Of a stretch of DNA of 64,000 bases, positions 52,966-62,145 are shown in pieces (position 1 is the stretch's first letter; each line of letters begins with the position of its first letter). Origin of the DNA: Desulfovibrio sp. Huiquan2017. GTDB taxonomy: Bacteria > Desulfobacterota > Desulfovibrionia > Desulfovibrionales > Desulfovibrionaceae. Where the stretch lies: assembly GCF_017351175.1 (NCBI RefSeq), contig NZ_JAFMPN010000010.1, positions 62,001-126,000 on the forward strand, in the 5' to 3' direction. Under the pieces are notes generated by a model, which was given only the letters and a program-made list of their open reading frames with translations, was not told the DNA's origin and did not search any database. Position numbers and translations under genes: made by a program.

Positions 52966-54660
52966 ATGGAAGACAGCACGTACACATCGGGTTCCATCAA
53001 CTTCACCGGCCTGGGCAACGGGACGGACTTCAACACGCTCATCGAAGGGTTTGTGAAGGTGGAACAGGCCCGAGTCACGCGACTGGAAAAATGGAAGGCC
53101 TCCTGGGAGGACAAGAATACTCAATTCAAGGCGCTGAACACCCAGTTGCTCAGCCTGAAGACCACCTTGGAGGGCATGGACACCCTCGATGAATTCATGA
53201 CCAAAAGCGTGGAGAGCTCCAATACCAACCTGCTCACGGCCTCGGCCAAAGCGGGAGCTCTGGAGTCGACCCACTCCGTGATCGTCAACCAGTTGGCCAC
53301 CAACGACATCCTGACCACCGGAACCGGAACCGAATCCCTGAAAACCGTCATCGCCCCGTCGGCTACCTCGTTCCAATTTTCTTATGCCGGCAACTCCATC
53401 ACACTCGATGACATTCCGGCGGGCACCACTCTTCAGGGATTCGTGGATATGATCAACAACCACCCGGATACCCGGGGGATCATCCAGGCCACAACCCTCT
53501 ACGACGGCACTTCGTACCACCTCCAATTGTCGGGAAAGGGGCTGGGCGCGAACAACCAACTGGTCATCTCCAACGCGGGCTCGTTGATGTTCGGCGCAAG
53601 CAACTTCAACGAAACCCAGAACGCCCAGAACAGCCAGATTCGAGTGGACGGCTTCCCCGGCGGCAGCACCTGGATCGAACGCGACTCCAACTCCATAAGT
53701 GACATCATCGACGGCGTGACCCTCAACCTCAAGTCGGTCAATCCGTTCACAGCCGTCACCCTGACCGTTAACACGGAGACCGATGGCATCGTGGAGAACA
53801 TCGCCTCCTTCGTGGACGCGGTCAACGCCATCCGGTCTCAGATCCTCACCCTGACCCAGGTGGACGAGGAGGGCAAGGGGGCCATCCTGACCGGCAACTA
53901 CGGCATCGACATCGTCTCGCAGAACCTGAAGAACATCACGGCCAGCATGGGGCAGGGTTTCAAACTCCGGAACCTAAAGACCGGAGAGGGGGACATATAT
54001 TCGGCCCTGTCCCAACTCGGCATCCTGACCGACGCCGAGCAGGGCTCGCCCACCTACGGACTGCTGACCATCGACTACGACAAGCTCAAAGAGGCTTTGC
54101 TGGCGGACCCCAAGGCCGTGTCCGAGATCTTCGCCCTGGAACCTACCGGGGTCAGCCGGACCACGGATTTTACCTTCAACTCCTTCATCGAAGGCACAAC
54201 CAAGCCGGGCGAATACGACGTCAAGGTGGTCAGCGACGGCACCCAAATCATCAGCGCAACCATCAATGGCGAGGAGGCCACGGTATCGGGATGGGAGATC
54301 ACCGGCCAGAGCGGCTCCGCCAAGGGTATGGCGCTTCGCCTGAACAACACGGCGGCGGGGACGTACTCGGGCAAGGTGGCGATCAAAGAAGGCAAAGCCT
54401 CGGAGATGATCGACGCGTTGACCGCGCTGACCAAGCCGTACAACAAATTCACCTATGAAGGCGGCCCGCTGGCGGTCCTGCAAAACAACTACAAAGATAT
54501 CATGGATTCCATCGATGAAAAGATCGATTGGGAGAAGAACAGAATCGATAAACTGGAACGGAATATGCGTTTAAAATACGCCCGGCTCGATGCCCTGCTC
54601 GGCCAGTACCAACTGAGGCAGGGGCAACTTGAAGCGGCATTGTCGCAGCTTTCACAGTAA
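52966..54660 (+). CDS. fliD: flagellar filament capping protein FliD (HAP2)
   Basis: A 564-residue FliD, the cap that guides flagellin assembly at the filament tip. The N-terminal region has GSINFTGLGNGTDFNTLIEG and VEQARVTRLEKWKASWEDKN. The middle has SSYHLQLSGKGLGANNQLVI-type D2/D3 repeats, and the C-terminal coiled coil is DSIDEKIDWEKNRIDKLERN. The start is ATG 52966 with AAGGA upstream. It is cotranscribed with fliS from a sigma-54 promoter. Confidence 0.92.
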   Translation: MEDSTYTSGSINFTGLGNGTDFNTLIEGFVKVEQARVTRLEKWKASWEDKNTQFKALNTQLLSLKTTLEGMDTLDEFMTKSVESSNTNLLTASAKAGALESTHSVIVNQLATNDILTTGTGTESLKTVIAPSATSFQFSYAGNSITLDDIPAGTTLQGFVDMINNHPDTRGIIQATTLYDGTSYHLQLSGKGLGANNQLVISNAGSLMFGASNFNETQNAQNSQIRVDGFPGGSTWIERDSNSISDIIDGVTLNLKSVNPFTAVTLTVNTETDGIVENIASFVDAVNAIRSQILTLTQVDEEGKGAILTGNYGIDIVSQNLKNITASMGQGFKLRNLKTGEGDIYSALSQLGILTDAEQGSPTYGLLTIDYDKLKEALLADPKAVSEIFALEPTGVSRTTDFTFNSFIEGTTKPGEYDVKVVSDGTQIISATINGEEATVSGWEITGQSGSAKGMALRLNNTAAGTYSGKVAIKEGKASEMIDALTALTKPYNKFTYEGGPLAVLQNNYKDIMDSIDEKIDWEKNRIDKLERNMRLKYARLDALLGQYQLRQGQLEAALSQLSQ

Positions 54661-54670
54661 GGAGTAATGA

Positions 54671-55270
54671 ATGGCCAACCCAGCAAAGGCATATCTGACG
54701 ACTCAGGTCGAAACCACCACCCAGGGGGAACTCCTCCTCATGCTCTACGAGGCGGCGATCAAGTTCCTCAAACAGGCGAAGCGGGAAATCGACAACAGAG
54801 ACTATGCCAAGAAGGGCATCTACATATCCAAGGCCATGGCGATCATCCATGAGTTGTCCGAAAGCCTGAACAAGGAAAAAGGTGGGGACATCACCCCCAA
54901 ACTCGGACAGTTGTACATGTTCTGCACCACGCAGTTGGTCAAGGCCAACATCCGCCTGGACAACAGGATGATCGACGACGTCATCAAAATCCTGGATGGA
55001 TTGCGCTCGGCCTATGCCCAGATCGTCCCCATCCACGACGGCAAGGCGGCTCCGGGCGACACGGCGACCACCAGTGCGACCAGGCCTCCGGCCCCCCCGG
55101 CACCTCCGGTCATGCCCGTGCAGACATCCCCGCGAGCGGCCCAAAAGGCCGCAGCCAAGCAGGCGGCCCAACCCGCGCCCAAACCCGACGCGCCGTCCAA
55201 TCCGCTACGCACTGCGGCGACAGCGGCCAAATTCCGCGCGGCCAACGCCTACAACAACGCCAACCGATGA
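54671..55270 (+). CDS. fliS: flagellin chaperone FliS with C-terminal extension
   Basis: A 199-residue FliS that binds flagellin and prevents premature polymerisation. The first 120 residues match FliS: AYLTTQVETTTQGELLLMLY, KFLKQAKREIDNRDYAKKG and QLYMFCTTQLVKANIRLDNR. Residues 125-199 form an Ala/Pro-rich tail with a PPAPPAPPVMPVQ stretch, longer than usual FliS (about 130). The tail may be a flexible linker. The start is ATG 54671 with AGGAG upstream, 10 nt after fliD. Confidence 0.88.
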   Translation: MANPAKAYLTTQVETTTQGELLLMLYEAAIKFLKQAKREIDNRDYAKKGIYISKAMAIIHELSESLNKEKGGDITPKLGQLYMFCTTQLVKANIRLDNRMIDDVIKILDGLRSAYAQIVPIHDGKAAPGDTATTSATRPPAPPAPPVMPVQTSPRAAQKAAAKQAAQPAPKPDAPSNPLRTAATAAKFRAANAYNNANR

Positions 55271-55318
55271 ACGAACCTACTTCGCGGGGAGCGGTCATCC
55301 GCTCCATTGCCGCGAGAA

Positions 55319-55366
55319 TTCGGGGCCGTCGTGAGATCAATACCACGCGACGGTCCCGAACTTTTC
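55319..55366 (+). terminator. intrinsic terminator after fliS
   Basis: TTCGGGGCCGTCG and CGACGGTCCCGAA form a 13-bp stem (one G-T pair), followed by CTTTTC. It ends the fliD-fliS transcript. The tail is only four T. Confidence 0.65.
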
Positions 55367-55481
55367 CCGCACCCGGCAAACCGGATCATGCAGGCACGCC
55401 CCGCGGGGAGACGGTTTCATATTCCGGGCAGCGCCCGGTCCCCAGCGACGCATAGACGGTCATTTACAACACATTCGGCAT

Positions 55482-56573
55482 ATGTCACTTTGCCGCCATA
55501 TGGTTGACTCCCCAGTGCGCGTGCTCCACGTGATCAAATCCCTGGGCCTGGGCGGCACGGAAAAGGTCATGCAGTTGTTCGTGACCAACCTCGACCCGAC
55601 CCGCTTCACCACGGCGGCATACAGCCCGACGGACGGCGTGCGCGCCGCGCAGATCCGCGCGGCGAACGTCGATACCTTCATCGGCGGCGACCTGCTCGCC
55701 ATACTCGACCATTTCCGGCCTCATATCGCGCATGTGCACCGCGCCGGGTGGCCCGAGCCGGACCTGCTCGTGCCGCTCAAACGTGCCCGGGTGCCCGTGG
55801 TGGTGGAGACCAACGTCTTCGGCCGCCACGACCCCAGCCCTCTGGGAGCGATCATCGACCATACCCTGTTCGTTTCGCATTTCTGCCTGGATAGGTTTTC
55901 CCGAACCACGGGCATCGCCCCCAATCCCGAACGCTACAGCTACCTGTACAACCCGGTGAACACGGATTTCTTTGCCCGGGCAGCTCGGACGGACCGGGAC
56001 TTTTCCCGCCCGGCCGCCGGGCGCATCTCCCGGCCCGACCCCGGCAAGTGGTCCCGGCTGGCCCTGGATTTCCTGCCCGGTATAGTGCGCGACCTGCCGG
56101 ACTTCCGCTACCATATCATCGGGGCCATTCCCGAGGCCGTGGATTTCGTCCGCACCCACGACCTGGAGAAGAACGTCCGCTTCCACGCCCCGGTGGAGAC
56201 CGACGCTCAAATCGCCGCCTTCCTGGACGGCGTCTCGGTCCTGGCCCACGCCAACGACACGGGCGAATCCTTCGGGCTGGTCATCGCCGAGGCCATGGCC
56301 TGCGGCCTGCCCGTCATCACCCATCCAAGCCAGGGACTGCGCGACAACGGACAACTCGAACTGGTGGAGCACGGCGTCACCGGACTTGTGGCCCGCAACG
56401 CGGAAGAGTATGCAGGAGCCCTCAAGTACTTGTTTTCCCACCCGGACGAAGCCGAACGTATGGGACGGGCAGGAAGGGACAAGGCCACGCGTCTGTTCCG
56501 CATGCAAACCGTCGCCCGCAAGCTCGAAACCACGTACCTGGAACTGCTCCGGCGCAAAGGAATCCTGCAATGA
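55482..56573 (+). CDS. glycosyltransferase family 4 protein
   Basis: A 363-residue GT-B glycosyltransferase. The N-terminal fold has VRVLHVIKSLGLGGTEKVMQ, and the C-terminal fold has ESFGLVIAEAMACGLPVITH, the EX7E motif of family 4. GATPEAV-like nucleotide-sugar loops are visible as YHIIGAIPEAVDFV. Two ATG starts are possible (55482 and 55500), neither with a good ribosome-binding site. It overlaps the GT2 gene by 4 nt and sits 212 nt after fliS, so it may add sugars to flagellin or surface glycans. Confidence 0.8.
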   Translation: MSLCRHMVDSPVRVLHVIKSLGLGGTEKVMQLFVTNLDPTRFTTAAYSPTDGVRAAQIRAANVDTFIGGDLLAILDHFRPHIAHVHRAGWPEPDLLVPLKRARVPVVVETNVFGRHDPSPLGAIIDHTLFVSHFCLDRFSRTTGIAPNPERYSYLYNPVNTDFFARAARTDRDFSRPAAGRISRPDPGKWSRLALDFLPGIVRDLPDFRYHIIGAIPEAVDFVRTHDLEKNVRFHAPVETDAQIAAFLDGVSVLAHANDTGESFGLVIAEAMACGLPVITHPSQGLRDNGQLELVEHGVTGLVARNAEEYAGALKYLFSHPDEAERMGRAGRDKATRLFRMQTVARKLETTYLELLRRKGILQ

Positions 56574-57778
56574 ATAACGACTTGATCAAGAAATATACCG
56601 CCGCCGTCCTGGAATTCGCCTTTCGGGGCCACGCCGCCGCACCGGCCGATTTCCCGGCCCCGAACGACACGGCGTCCTTTGCCGAACGCTCCCTGCGCAT
56701 CCTGGACAAAAGCGGGAACGAAACCCTGGTCCTGTTCGGCCTGGGGAGCGGCGAGCACGCCCTGGCCCTGGCCGCCGGATTGCCCGGATCGGCCCGGCTG
56801 ATCGTCTGCGAGACCGACCCGGAGACGGCGCGCGCCTTCCTGACCACCCGCCCCGAATGGAATGGACCCGATTCGCGGACCCTGGTGTTGGCCGATACCT
56901 CGCCATGGGCGCACCTCTACCTCCTGGCCATGAGCGGAGTCCGTCCGGACAACGCCGCCCTGGCCCTGAACCCGTCCCTGGCCGAGGATGAACGCGCCCG
57001 GTACCGCAACCTCCAGCGCCTGTTCATGAGAGCGAAACCGCACCAGGCCCTGAACAGCTCGTACCTGAGCCACGTGGGCGTCCAGGCCCCGGACCTGTCG
57101 GTGGGCGTGATCCTGTCCCCGGACGAGCCCGGACTCGATGAATTCTTTGCCCAGTTCCCGGACTGGACCCGCGAAGTGATCGTGGTCTGGGACGCAAAAA
57201 CCCCGCCCGAACGCGACTTTGCCTGCGCCGCGCCGGTCCGCCACCTGGCCCGCCCCCTGGACGACTTCGCCTCCCAACGCAACCACGCGCTCGCCGAATG
57301 CGCGGGCGATTGGGTGCTGTTCCTGGACGGCGACGAACGATTCAGCGAGGATGTCTGGGGCCTGCTCACGGCCTGCATGCTGGTGAAACGGCTCGAAGCC
57401 TGCTGGTTCCCGCGCATGACCCTGTACCCGGACGAAACCCGGTGCAAGGCGGGCTACGGGCTGTGGCCCGACCTGCAACTACGCCTCTTCCGCAACCAGG
57501 ACGGTGTGCGCTTCACCCGGCCCGTGCATGAACGACTGACCGGCTTGACCGGCCGCACGGCCCTGGTCCTAGACGCGCCCATCCTGCATTACAGCCGCCT
57601 GACCAAATCCCCGGACACGCTGGCGGCCAAGCTCAAACGATTCGACGCGGCCTCGGACGGACACGTCCGGCACATGCTCAACGACGATTATCCGACCATC
57701 CCGCGCGCCCTGTTGTCCGAAGCGACCTTCCTGGTGGGTTCCCTGTCCATGTTGCTGTTGGAGGAAAACCCGGCCTGA
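56570..57778 (+). CDS. glycosyltransferase family 2 protein with N-terminal extension
   Basis: A 402-residue protein. Residues 1-170 form a domain I do not recognise, with LVLFGLGSGEHALALAAGLP and LIVCETDPETARAFLTTRPE that could be a Rossmann-like fold. Residues from about 175 form a GT-A glycosyltransferase, with LSVGVILSPDEPGLDEFFAQ and the DxD region in DWVLFLDGDERFSEDVWGLL. The start overlaps the GT4 gene. The pair probably builds one glycan, possibly on flagellin. Confidence 0.75.
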   Translation: MNNDLIKKYTAAVLEFAFRGHAAAPADFPAPNDTASFAERSLRILDKSGNETLVLFGLGSGEHALALAAGLPGSARLIVCETDPETARAFLTTRPEWNGPDSRTLVLADTSPWAHLYLLAMSGVRPDNAALALNPSLAEDERARYRNLQRLFMRAKPHQALNSSYLSHVGVQAPDLSVGVILSPDEPGLDEFFAQFPDWTREVIVVWDAKTPPERDFACAAPVRHLARPLDDFASQRNHALAECAGDWVLFLDGDERFSEDVWGLLTACMLVKRLEACWFPRMTLYPDETRCKAGYGLWPDLQLRLFRNQDGVRFTRPVHERLTGLTGRTALVLDAPILHYSRLTKSPDTLAAKLKRFDAASDGHVRHMLNDDYPTIPRALLSEATFLVGSLSMLLLEENPA

Positions 57779-57868
57779 CGGTGCAGTCCATTGCAGACAG
57801 CTTGATTCTGACCTACAAAATGTATACGACCGATCATCGATGATATTCATGTCCTTCAAGGAACCACG

Positions 57869-59011
57869 ATGCAAATAACATGTCCCGAATGCAGATTCAC
57901 CCGCGAGGTAGACGAGAACAAGATTCCCGCCCGCTCGCAGGTGGCTACTTGTCCGAAATGCCAGACAAAATTCAAATTCCGCAACCTGCCGGAAGAAGAA
58001 TTTCTCATTGAGGAACCCGAACCGGCCACCCAGCCCAAGGCCGCTGCCGAGACCCCGCCCGCGACCGAAGAGGCGCCCCGCGGCGAACCGCTTTCCCGGC
58101 CCGAGCCCGAAGACAAAGCCTTCCCGGACCTGCCTGCGGCGGAGGACGACGACGAGCTGTGGCGGCGTCTACACACCATGACCCCGCCCGACAAGCCCCG
58201 CACCGCGCGAAGCGAACCCGCCGACGAGCACTACGACGAGCCCCTCGAAGGAATCGGCGACCAGCCGGAACCGCCCCAACAGGAGCAACAGCCCGTGCCC
58301 GGCTGGACCGGCGAATTCAACGAGGACTTCCCCGATCCCATGCAGGGGGAATTCCAGGACGACGAGAACGACGAGACGCCCATGCAGGTGCCGCCGCCCT
58401 TCGAACAGCTGGACCGCTACGGCTTCTTCCATGGCCTGTTTCTGACCCTGAAGCTGGTCCTGTTCTCGCCGCGCCTGTTCTTTTCGGTCATGCCCGTGGG
58501 CAACGGATTGTCCAAGCCGTTGACCTTCGCCATCCTGATCTCCCTGATCCAGACCGTGGCCCAGTACGCCTGGGGCGTGGCCGGGCTGACCCCGGGCGTG
58601 GACGTCACCGGACAGGGCTTCCAGACCGTGCCCTACGACGCCACCAACGGCCTGTTCGAGTTGTTGCTCACCCCGGCCTTCGTGGCCCTGTCCCTGTTCG
58701 TCATCGCCGGTTTCTACCACGCCATTCTCAACGCGCTCAAGGCTGGCAACAAGGGGTTCGAGGGGTCGTTCCGGGCCGTGGCCTACGCCTACGCGCCCAT
58801 GATGACCGGGATCATCCCCATGTTCACCGTGGGATTCATGGCGGCCTGGATGTTCCTCTACGCCCTGTGGGGGTTGGTCCTGACCGCCATCGGCCTGAAA
58901 TACATCCACAAGACAAGCTACACGAAGGTCATCCCCGTGCTCCTGCTGCCTCTGCTGTTGGGCATGATCATGGCCCTGCTCATGCTCAAGGGGCAGATGC
59001 CGACCGTCTAG
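57869..59011 (+). CDS. YIP1 family membrane protein with zinc-ribbon N-terminus
   Basis: A 380-residue protein. The N-terminal MJ0042-type zinc ribbon has Cys5, Cys8, Cys28 and Cys31 (MQITCPECRF, then ATCPKCQTKFKF). A long acidic Pro/Glu-rich linker follows (residues of roughly 45-185). The C-terminal part has about five membrane segments of the Yip1 domain, including LKLVLFSPRLFFSVMP and GIIPMFTVGFMAAWMFLYAL. The function is unknown. The start is ATG 57869 with AAGGAACC upstream. Confidence 0.8.
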   Translation: MQITCPECRFTREVDENKIPARSQVATCPKCQTKFKFRNLPEEEFLIEEPEPATQPKAAAETPPATEEAPRGEPLSRPEPEDKAFPDLPAAEDDDELWRRLHTMTPPDKPRTARSEPADEHYDEPLEGIGDQPEPPQQEQQPVPGWTGEFNEDFPDPMQGEFQDDENDETPMQVPPPFEQLDRYGFFHGLFLTLKLVLFSPRLFFSVMPVGNGLSKPLTFAILISLIQTVAQYAWGVAGLTPGVDVTGQGFQTVPYDATNGLFELLLTPAFVALSLFVIAGFYHAILNALKAGNKGFEGSFRAVAYAYAPMMTGIIPMFTVGFMAAWMFLYALWGLVLTAIGLKYIHKTSYTKVIPVLLLPLLLGMIMALLMLKGQMPTV

Positions 59012-59024
59012 GGGAGGAGGGCTC

Positions 59025-59360
59025 ATGACCGGCTGGTTCAAACGCAGAATCGAGACATGGAAGGCCCAGCGCAAGCTGGCCCGCCAGACCGACCCGCGCA
59101 CATTCAAAAAAATGGCCATGGAAATCCGCGACCTGGCCTTGCTCGCCTCCCAACTCAACCCGCGCGAGCCCGACATACACAAGCTCATCCGCAGCGTCAT
59201 CGTCGAGATGGAGCGGCTTTCGGATCTGGCCGACCGGCCCGAATTCCGAAAGCTCTCCACCGGCAAGAAACTGCTCCTCAGACAAGGACTCCAGGAGTCG
59301 CGCGAGCAACTCCTGGAGTCCATCGAGTCCGCGCCTTCCCCCACCCAGACCCTCCAATAG
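59025..59360 (+). CDS. hypothetical protein, 111 residues
   Basis: A 111-residue basic, helical protein that I do not recognise. It has KRRIETWKAQRKLARQTDPR and RTFKKMAMEIRDLALLASQL, with an amphipathic pattern. There is no signal peptide or metal motif. GGGGAGGAGGGC lies upstream of ATG 59025, and it lies 13 nt after the Yip1 gene, so it is probably in that operon. It could be a small adaptor. Confidence 0.65.
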   Translation: MTGWFKRRIETWKAQRKLARQTDPRTFKKMAMEIRDLALLASQLNPREPDIHKLIRSVIVEMERLSDLADRPEFRKLSTGKKLLLRQGLQESREQLLESIESAPSPTQTLQ

Positions 59361-59462
59361 CATCACCGGCACACATATTGCTTTAATTCCATCGAGTATT
59401 CCGGCCCCGCCGCAACCCCGGCGGGAAGCCCGGACGATTTCAACCATCAGCCGGTGAACGAT

Positions 59463-60644
59463 ATGAAAAAAACTTTTCTTTTCAGCTTATTGCTGCTTAT
59501 TTCCGCGTGTTCTCACGTGGACCTGTCCCTGACCGACCAGACCAAGGTCTACACCGACGCGCCCGTCAGGAAATCGGCGCTCCAGGTGGCGGTCCACCCC
59601 CGGGGCAAGCAGTACACGCCCCTGACCGCCTACTTCCACCCCTTCATCATCCAGCAGGAAAATGCGGACCACACCGCCCTGTCCACCTCCTTCACGCAGA
59701 TATTCTTCAACGCCTGGACCGAGGAACGCCTTTTCTCGACCATGGAACTGGCCCCGGGCTACGGCTACCAGGGATATTCCTCGGCCCTGGAATCGGCCCG
59801 CCGGCGGGGCGCGGACCTGCTGGTCATGGGCCGGGTCCCCTATTTTTATGACGGCACGACCCTGGACGACTCGGCCGTGACCATCCAGGTGGACATTTAC
59901 GCCGCAGGCAGCGGGACCTTGCTCTGGACCATGCTCCAATCCGCGCGCATCGAGCAGCGCAATCCCGAGGACTACATCTATTTCGTTCACGAAACGCGCA
60001 TGTCCCACAGCCCCTTCAACCAGATCGTCCGGGCCATAGCCAAGGACATGACCATCCCGCTCAAGGCGTGGCTGCCCGACCCCGACGCGAACTACCCCTA
60101 TGTCTCCACCCCCGAAGCGGTAAAGACCGAGCTCTCGGCGGACCCGGTCATCGGCGTGCAGGAACGAAATCTCCCGCCCGAAACGGGCGCGGCACCCCAG
60201 GCCGCCGGGCAATCCAAGAAAACCGGCACCCGGACCCCGGCCGCCAAAACCGGACAGGACGGAGAGGAAACACCCCGGCCGGCCATCTCGGGCGTGGACC
60301 TGAACATCCGATTCGACTTCGACAAGGCGACCATCAAGCCCGAGTCCAGCGGCGTGCTCGACGCCCTGGGCGAAACCCTGAACTCGCCCGAGTTCAAAGG
60401 ACGCAGCATCGTGGTGGGCGGACATACCGACGCCTCAGGCGACGCCGCATACAACCTGACCCTTTCCAAAAAACGGGCCGAAGCGGTCAAAACCTATCTG
60501 GTGGACAAGTGGCACATCAACCCGGACCTCATTGAGGCCGTGGGCTTCGGCAATTCCCGTCCCCTGACCTCCGGAGCCACGCCCGAAGATCGGCAACGAA
60601 ACCGCCGAGTTGAAATCCGGATGGCGAATCAGGCCCGGCAATGA
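59463..60644 (+). CDS. OmpA-family lipoprotein
   Basis: A 393-residue lipoprotein. The signal peptide MKKTFLFSLLLLISAC ends in a lipobox with Cys16. The middle has a domain of unknown type (VRKSALQVAVHPRGKQYTPL onward). The C-terminal OmpA domain binds peptidoglycan: GVDLNIRFDFDKATIKPESS, VVGGHTDASGDAAYNLTLSK, then AVGFGNSRPL and NRRVEIRM. I chose ATG 59463; a GTG at 59454 adds three residues. It anchors the outer membrane to the wall. Confidence 0.85.
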   Translation: MKKTFLFSLLLLISACSHVDLSLTDQTKVYTDAPVRKSALQVAVHPRGKQYTPLTAYFHPFIIQQENADHTALSTSFTQIFFNAWTEERLFSTMELAPGYGYQGYSSALESARRRGADLLVMGRVPYFYDGTTLDDSAVTIQVDIYAAGSGTLLWTMLQSARIEQRNPEDYIYFVHETRMSHSPFNQIVRAIAKDMTIPLKAWLPDPDANYPYVSTPEAVKTELSADPVIGVQERNLPPETGAAPQAAGQSKKTGTRTPAAKTGQDGEETPRPAISGVDLNIRFDFDKATIKPESSGVLDALGETLNSPEFKGRSIVVGGHTDASGDAAYNLTLSKKRAEAVKTYLVDKWHINPDLIEAVGFGNSRPLTSGATPEDRQRNRRVEIRMANQARQ

Positions 60645-60648
60645 CCGC

Positions 60649-60676
60649 TTGACTTATTGGCAATAATTCTTATCTT
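60649..60676 (+). promoter_or_regulatory. promoter with embedded palindrome upstream of ahbC
   Basis: TTGACT (60649) and TATCTT (60671), 16 nt apart, form a moderate promoter about 112 nt upstream of ahbC. Between them TTATTGGCAATAA (60654-60666) is a perfect palindrome around its central base. AATAAT-T-CTTATC (60662-60674) resembles a Fur box, matching GATAAT-N-ATTATC at 10 of 12 positions. These could be operators for iron or heme control. Confidence 0.4.
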
Positions 60677-60787
60677 CAACCTCGAACACGCGACAAGGGG
60701 CCATGCCTGGCCTCTTTTTTCGTCTTTTACACCGCGCATTTTGTGTGCTACCTGAGAGACCTTCATTTCACCTGAGAGGTATATTTA

Positions 60788-61981
60788 ATGATAGGCATTT
60801 CCAAATTGTATTGCGGCGCCGTGGAAGCTTCCGACGCCTTGCGTTACAACCGCGAATCCGGGCAGCTGCCGTCCCATCTGCTTCAATTTTCCAAAGACAA
60901 GAAGCCCGTCGTGGTCTGGAACATGACCCAGCGGTGCAACCTCAAATGTGTCCACTGCTACGCCCAGGCCATCGACCCGAGCGGGCACAAGGACCCCATC
61001 TCCACGGACCAGGCCAAGGAAATGATCGACGACCTGGCCCAGTTCGGCGCTCCGGTCCTGCTCTTCTCCGGCGGCGAACCCCTCGTCCGCGAGGATCTGG
61101 TGGACCTGGCCAAGTACGCCACGGCCCAAGGCATGCGCGCGGTCATCTCGACCAACGGCACCCTGATCACCAAGTCCAAGGCCCGCGAGCTCAAGGAAGT
61201 CGGCCTGTCCTACGTGGGCATCTCCATCGATGGCAACGAGGAGGTCCACGACAAGTTCCGGGGCGTCAAGGGCTCCTACAAAAAAGCCCTTCAGGGCGTG
61301 GAAAACTGTAAGGCCGAAGGCCTCAAGGTCGGCCTGCGCTTCACCATCAACAAGCGCAACGCCGTGGAGATTCCCCACCTGTTCGACCTCATCGAGCAAA
61401 TGGACATCCCGCGCATCTGTTTTTACCATCTGGTCTATTCCGGCCGGGGCTCCGAACTGATCAAGGAAGACCTGGATCACCAGGAGACCCGCGACGTGGT
61501 CAACCTGATCATGGACCGCACCCGCGCCCTGTTCGACAAGGGATTGCCCAAGGAAGTCCTGACCGTGGACAACCACGCCGACGGCCCCCTGGTCTACTAT
61601 CGACTGCTCAAAGAAGACCCCGAACGCGCCAAGGAAGTGCTCGAACTGCTCAAGTGGAACGAGGGTAATTCCTCCGGGCGCGGCATCGGCTGTATCTCCT
61701 GGGACGGCAAGGTTCACGCCGACCAGTTCATGCGTCACCACACCTTCGGCAACGTCCTGGAACGCCCCTTCTCCGAGATCTGGACCGATCCGAACATCGA
61801 ACTGCTCCACAAGCTCAAGGACAAGCGCCCGCATGTGGGCGGCCGCTGCGCCGGGTGCCGCTTCCTGAACATCTGCGGCGGCAACTTCCGCGCCCGGGCC
61901 GAAGCCTACTACGGCGATTTCTGGGCCCAGGACCCCGCCTGCTATCTCTCCGACGAAGAAATCACCGGCGAGAAGCTGTAA
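60788..61981 (+). CDS. ahbC: 12,18-didecarboxysiroheme deacetylase AhbC (radical SAM)
   Basis: A 397-residue radical SAM enzyme of the alternative heme pathway. The cluster ligands are Cys50, Cys54 and Cys57 in WNMTQRCNLKCVHCYAQAID. KLYCGAVEASDALRYNRESG and LPSHLLQFSKDKKPVVVWNM are typical of AhbC. A C-terminal Cys-rich region (RCAGCRFLNICGGNFRARA) resembles SPASM and may hold a second cluster. It removes two acetate side chains from 12,18-didecarboxysiroheme to form iron-coproporphyrin III. It lies upstream of hemB and ahbD. Confidence 0.9.
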   Translation: MIGISKLYCGAVEASDALRYNRESGQLPSHLLQFSKDKKPVVVWNMTQRCNLKCVHCYAQAIDPSGHKDPISTDQAKEMIDDLAQFGAPVLLFSGGEPLVREDLVDLAKYATAQGMRAVISTNGTLITKSKARELKEVGLSYVGISIDGNEEVHDKFRGVKGSYKKALQGVENCKAEGLKVGLRFTINKRNAVEIPHLFDLIEQMDIPRICFYHLVYSGRGSELIKEDLDHQETRDVVNLIMDRTRALFDKGLPKEVLTVDNHADGPLVYYRLLKEDPERAKEVLELLKWNEGNSSGRGIGCISWDGKVHADQFMRHHTFGNVLERPFSEIWTDPNIELLHKLKDKRPHVGGRCAGCRFLNICGGNFRARAEAYYGDFWAQDPACYLSDEEITGEKL

Positions 61982-61996
61982 CCAATCCATCCCAAG

Positions 61997-62037
61997 GCCG
62001 GGGGAATCCTGAGAAAGGATTTTCCCGGCTTTTTTTC
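61997..62037 (+). terminator. intrinsic terminator after ahbC
   Basis: GCCGGGGGAATCCT and AGGATTTTCCCGGC form a 14-bp stem (with one G-T pair) and loop GAGAA, followed by TTTTTTT. It separates ahbC from hemB. Confidence 0.88.
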
Positions 62038-62145
62038 CGGACGCTCCCCTACCCGCGATTTCGAGCGCATTGTTGCACCTCCTTGCGGGATAGGTGTGGA
62101 CCGGTGTAGAACGAATCAAACTGAATCTCTTTCCTGGAGCGAATC

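Noticed and set aside
55267-55455. Small open frame starting at the fliS stop (ATGA), 62 codons
   Set aside because: The product is Arg/Pro-rich with no similarity I recognise, and the fliS terminator stem lies inside it.
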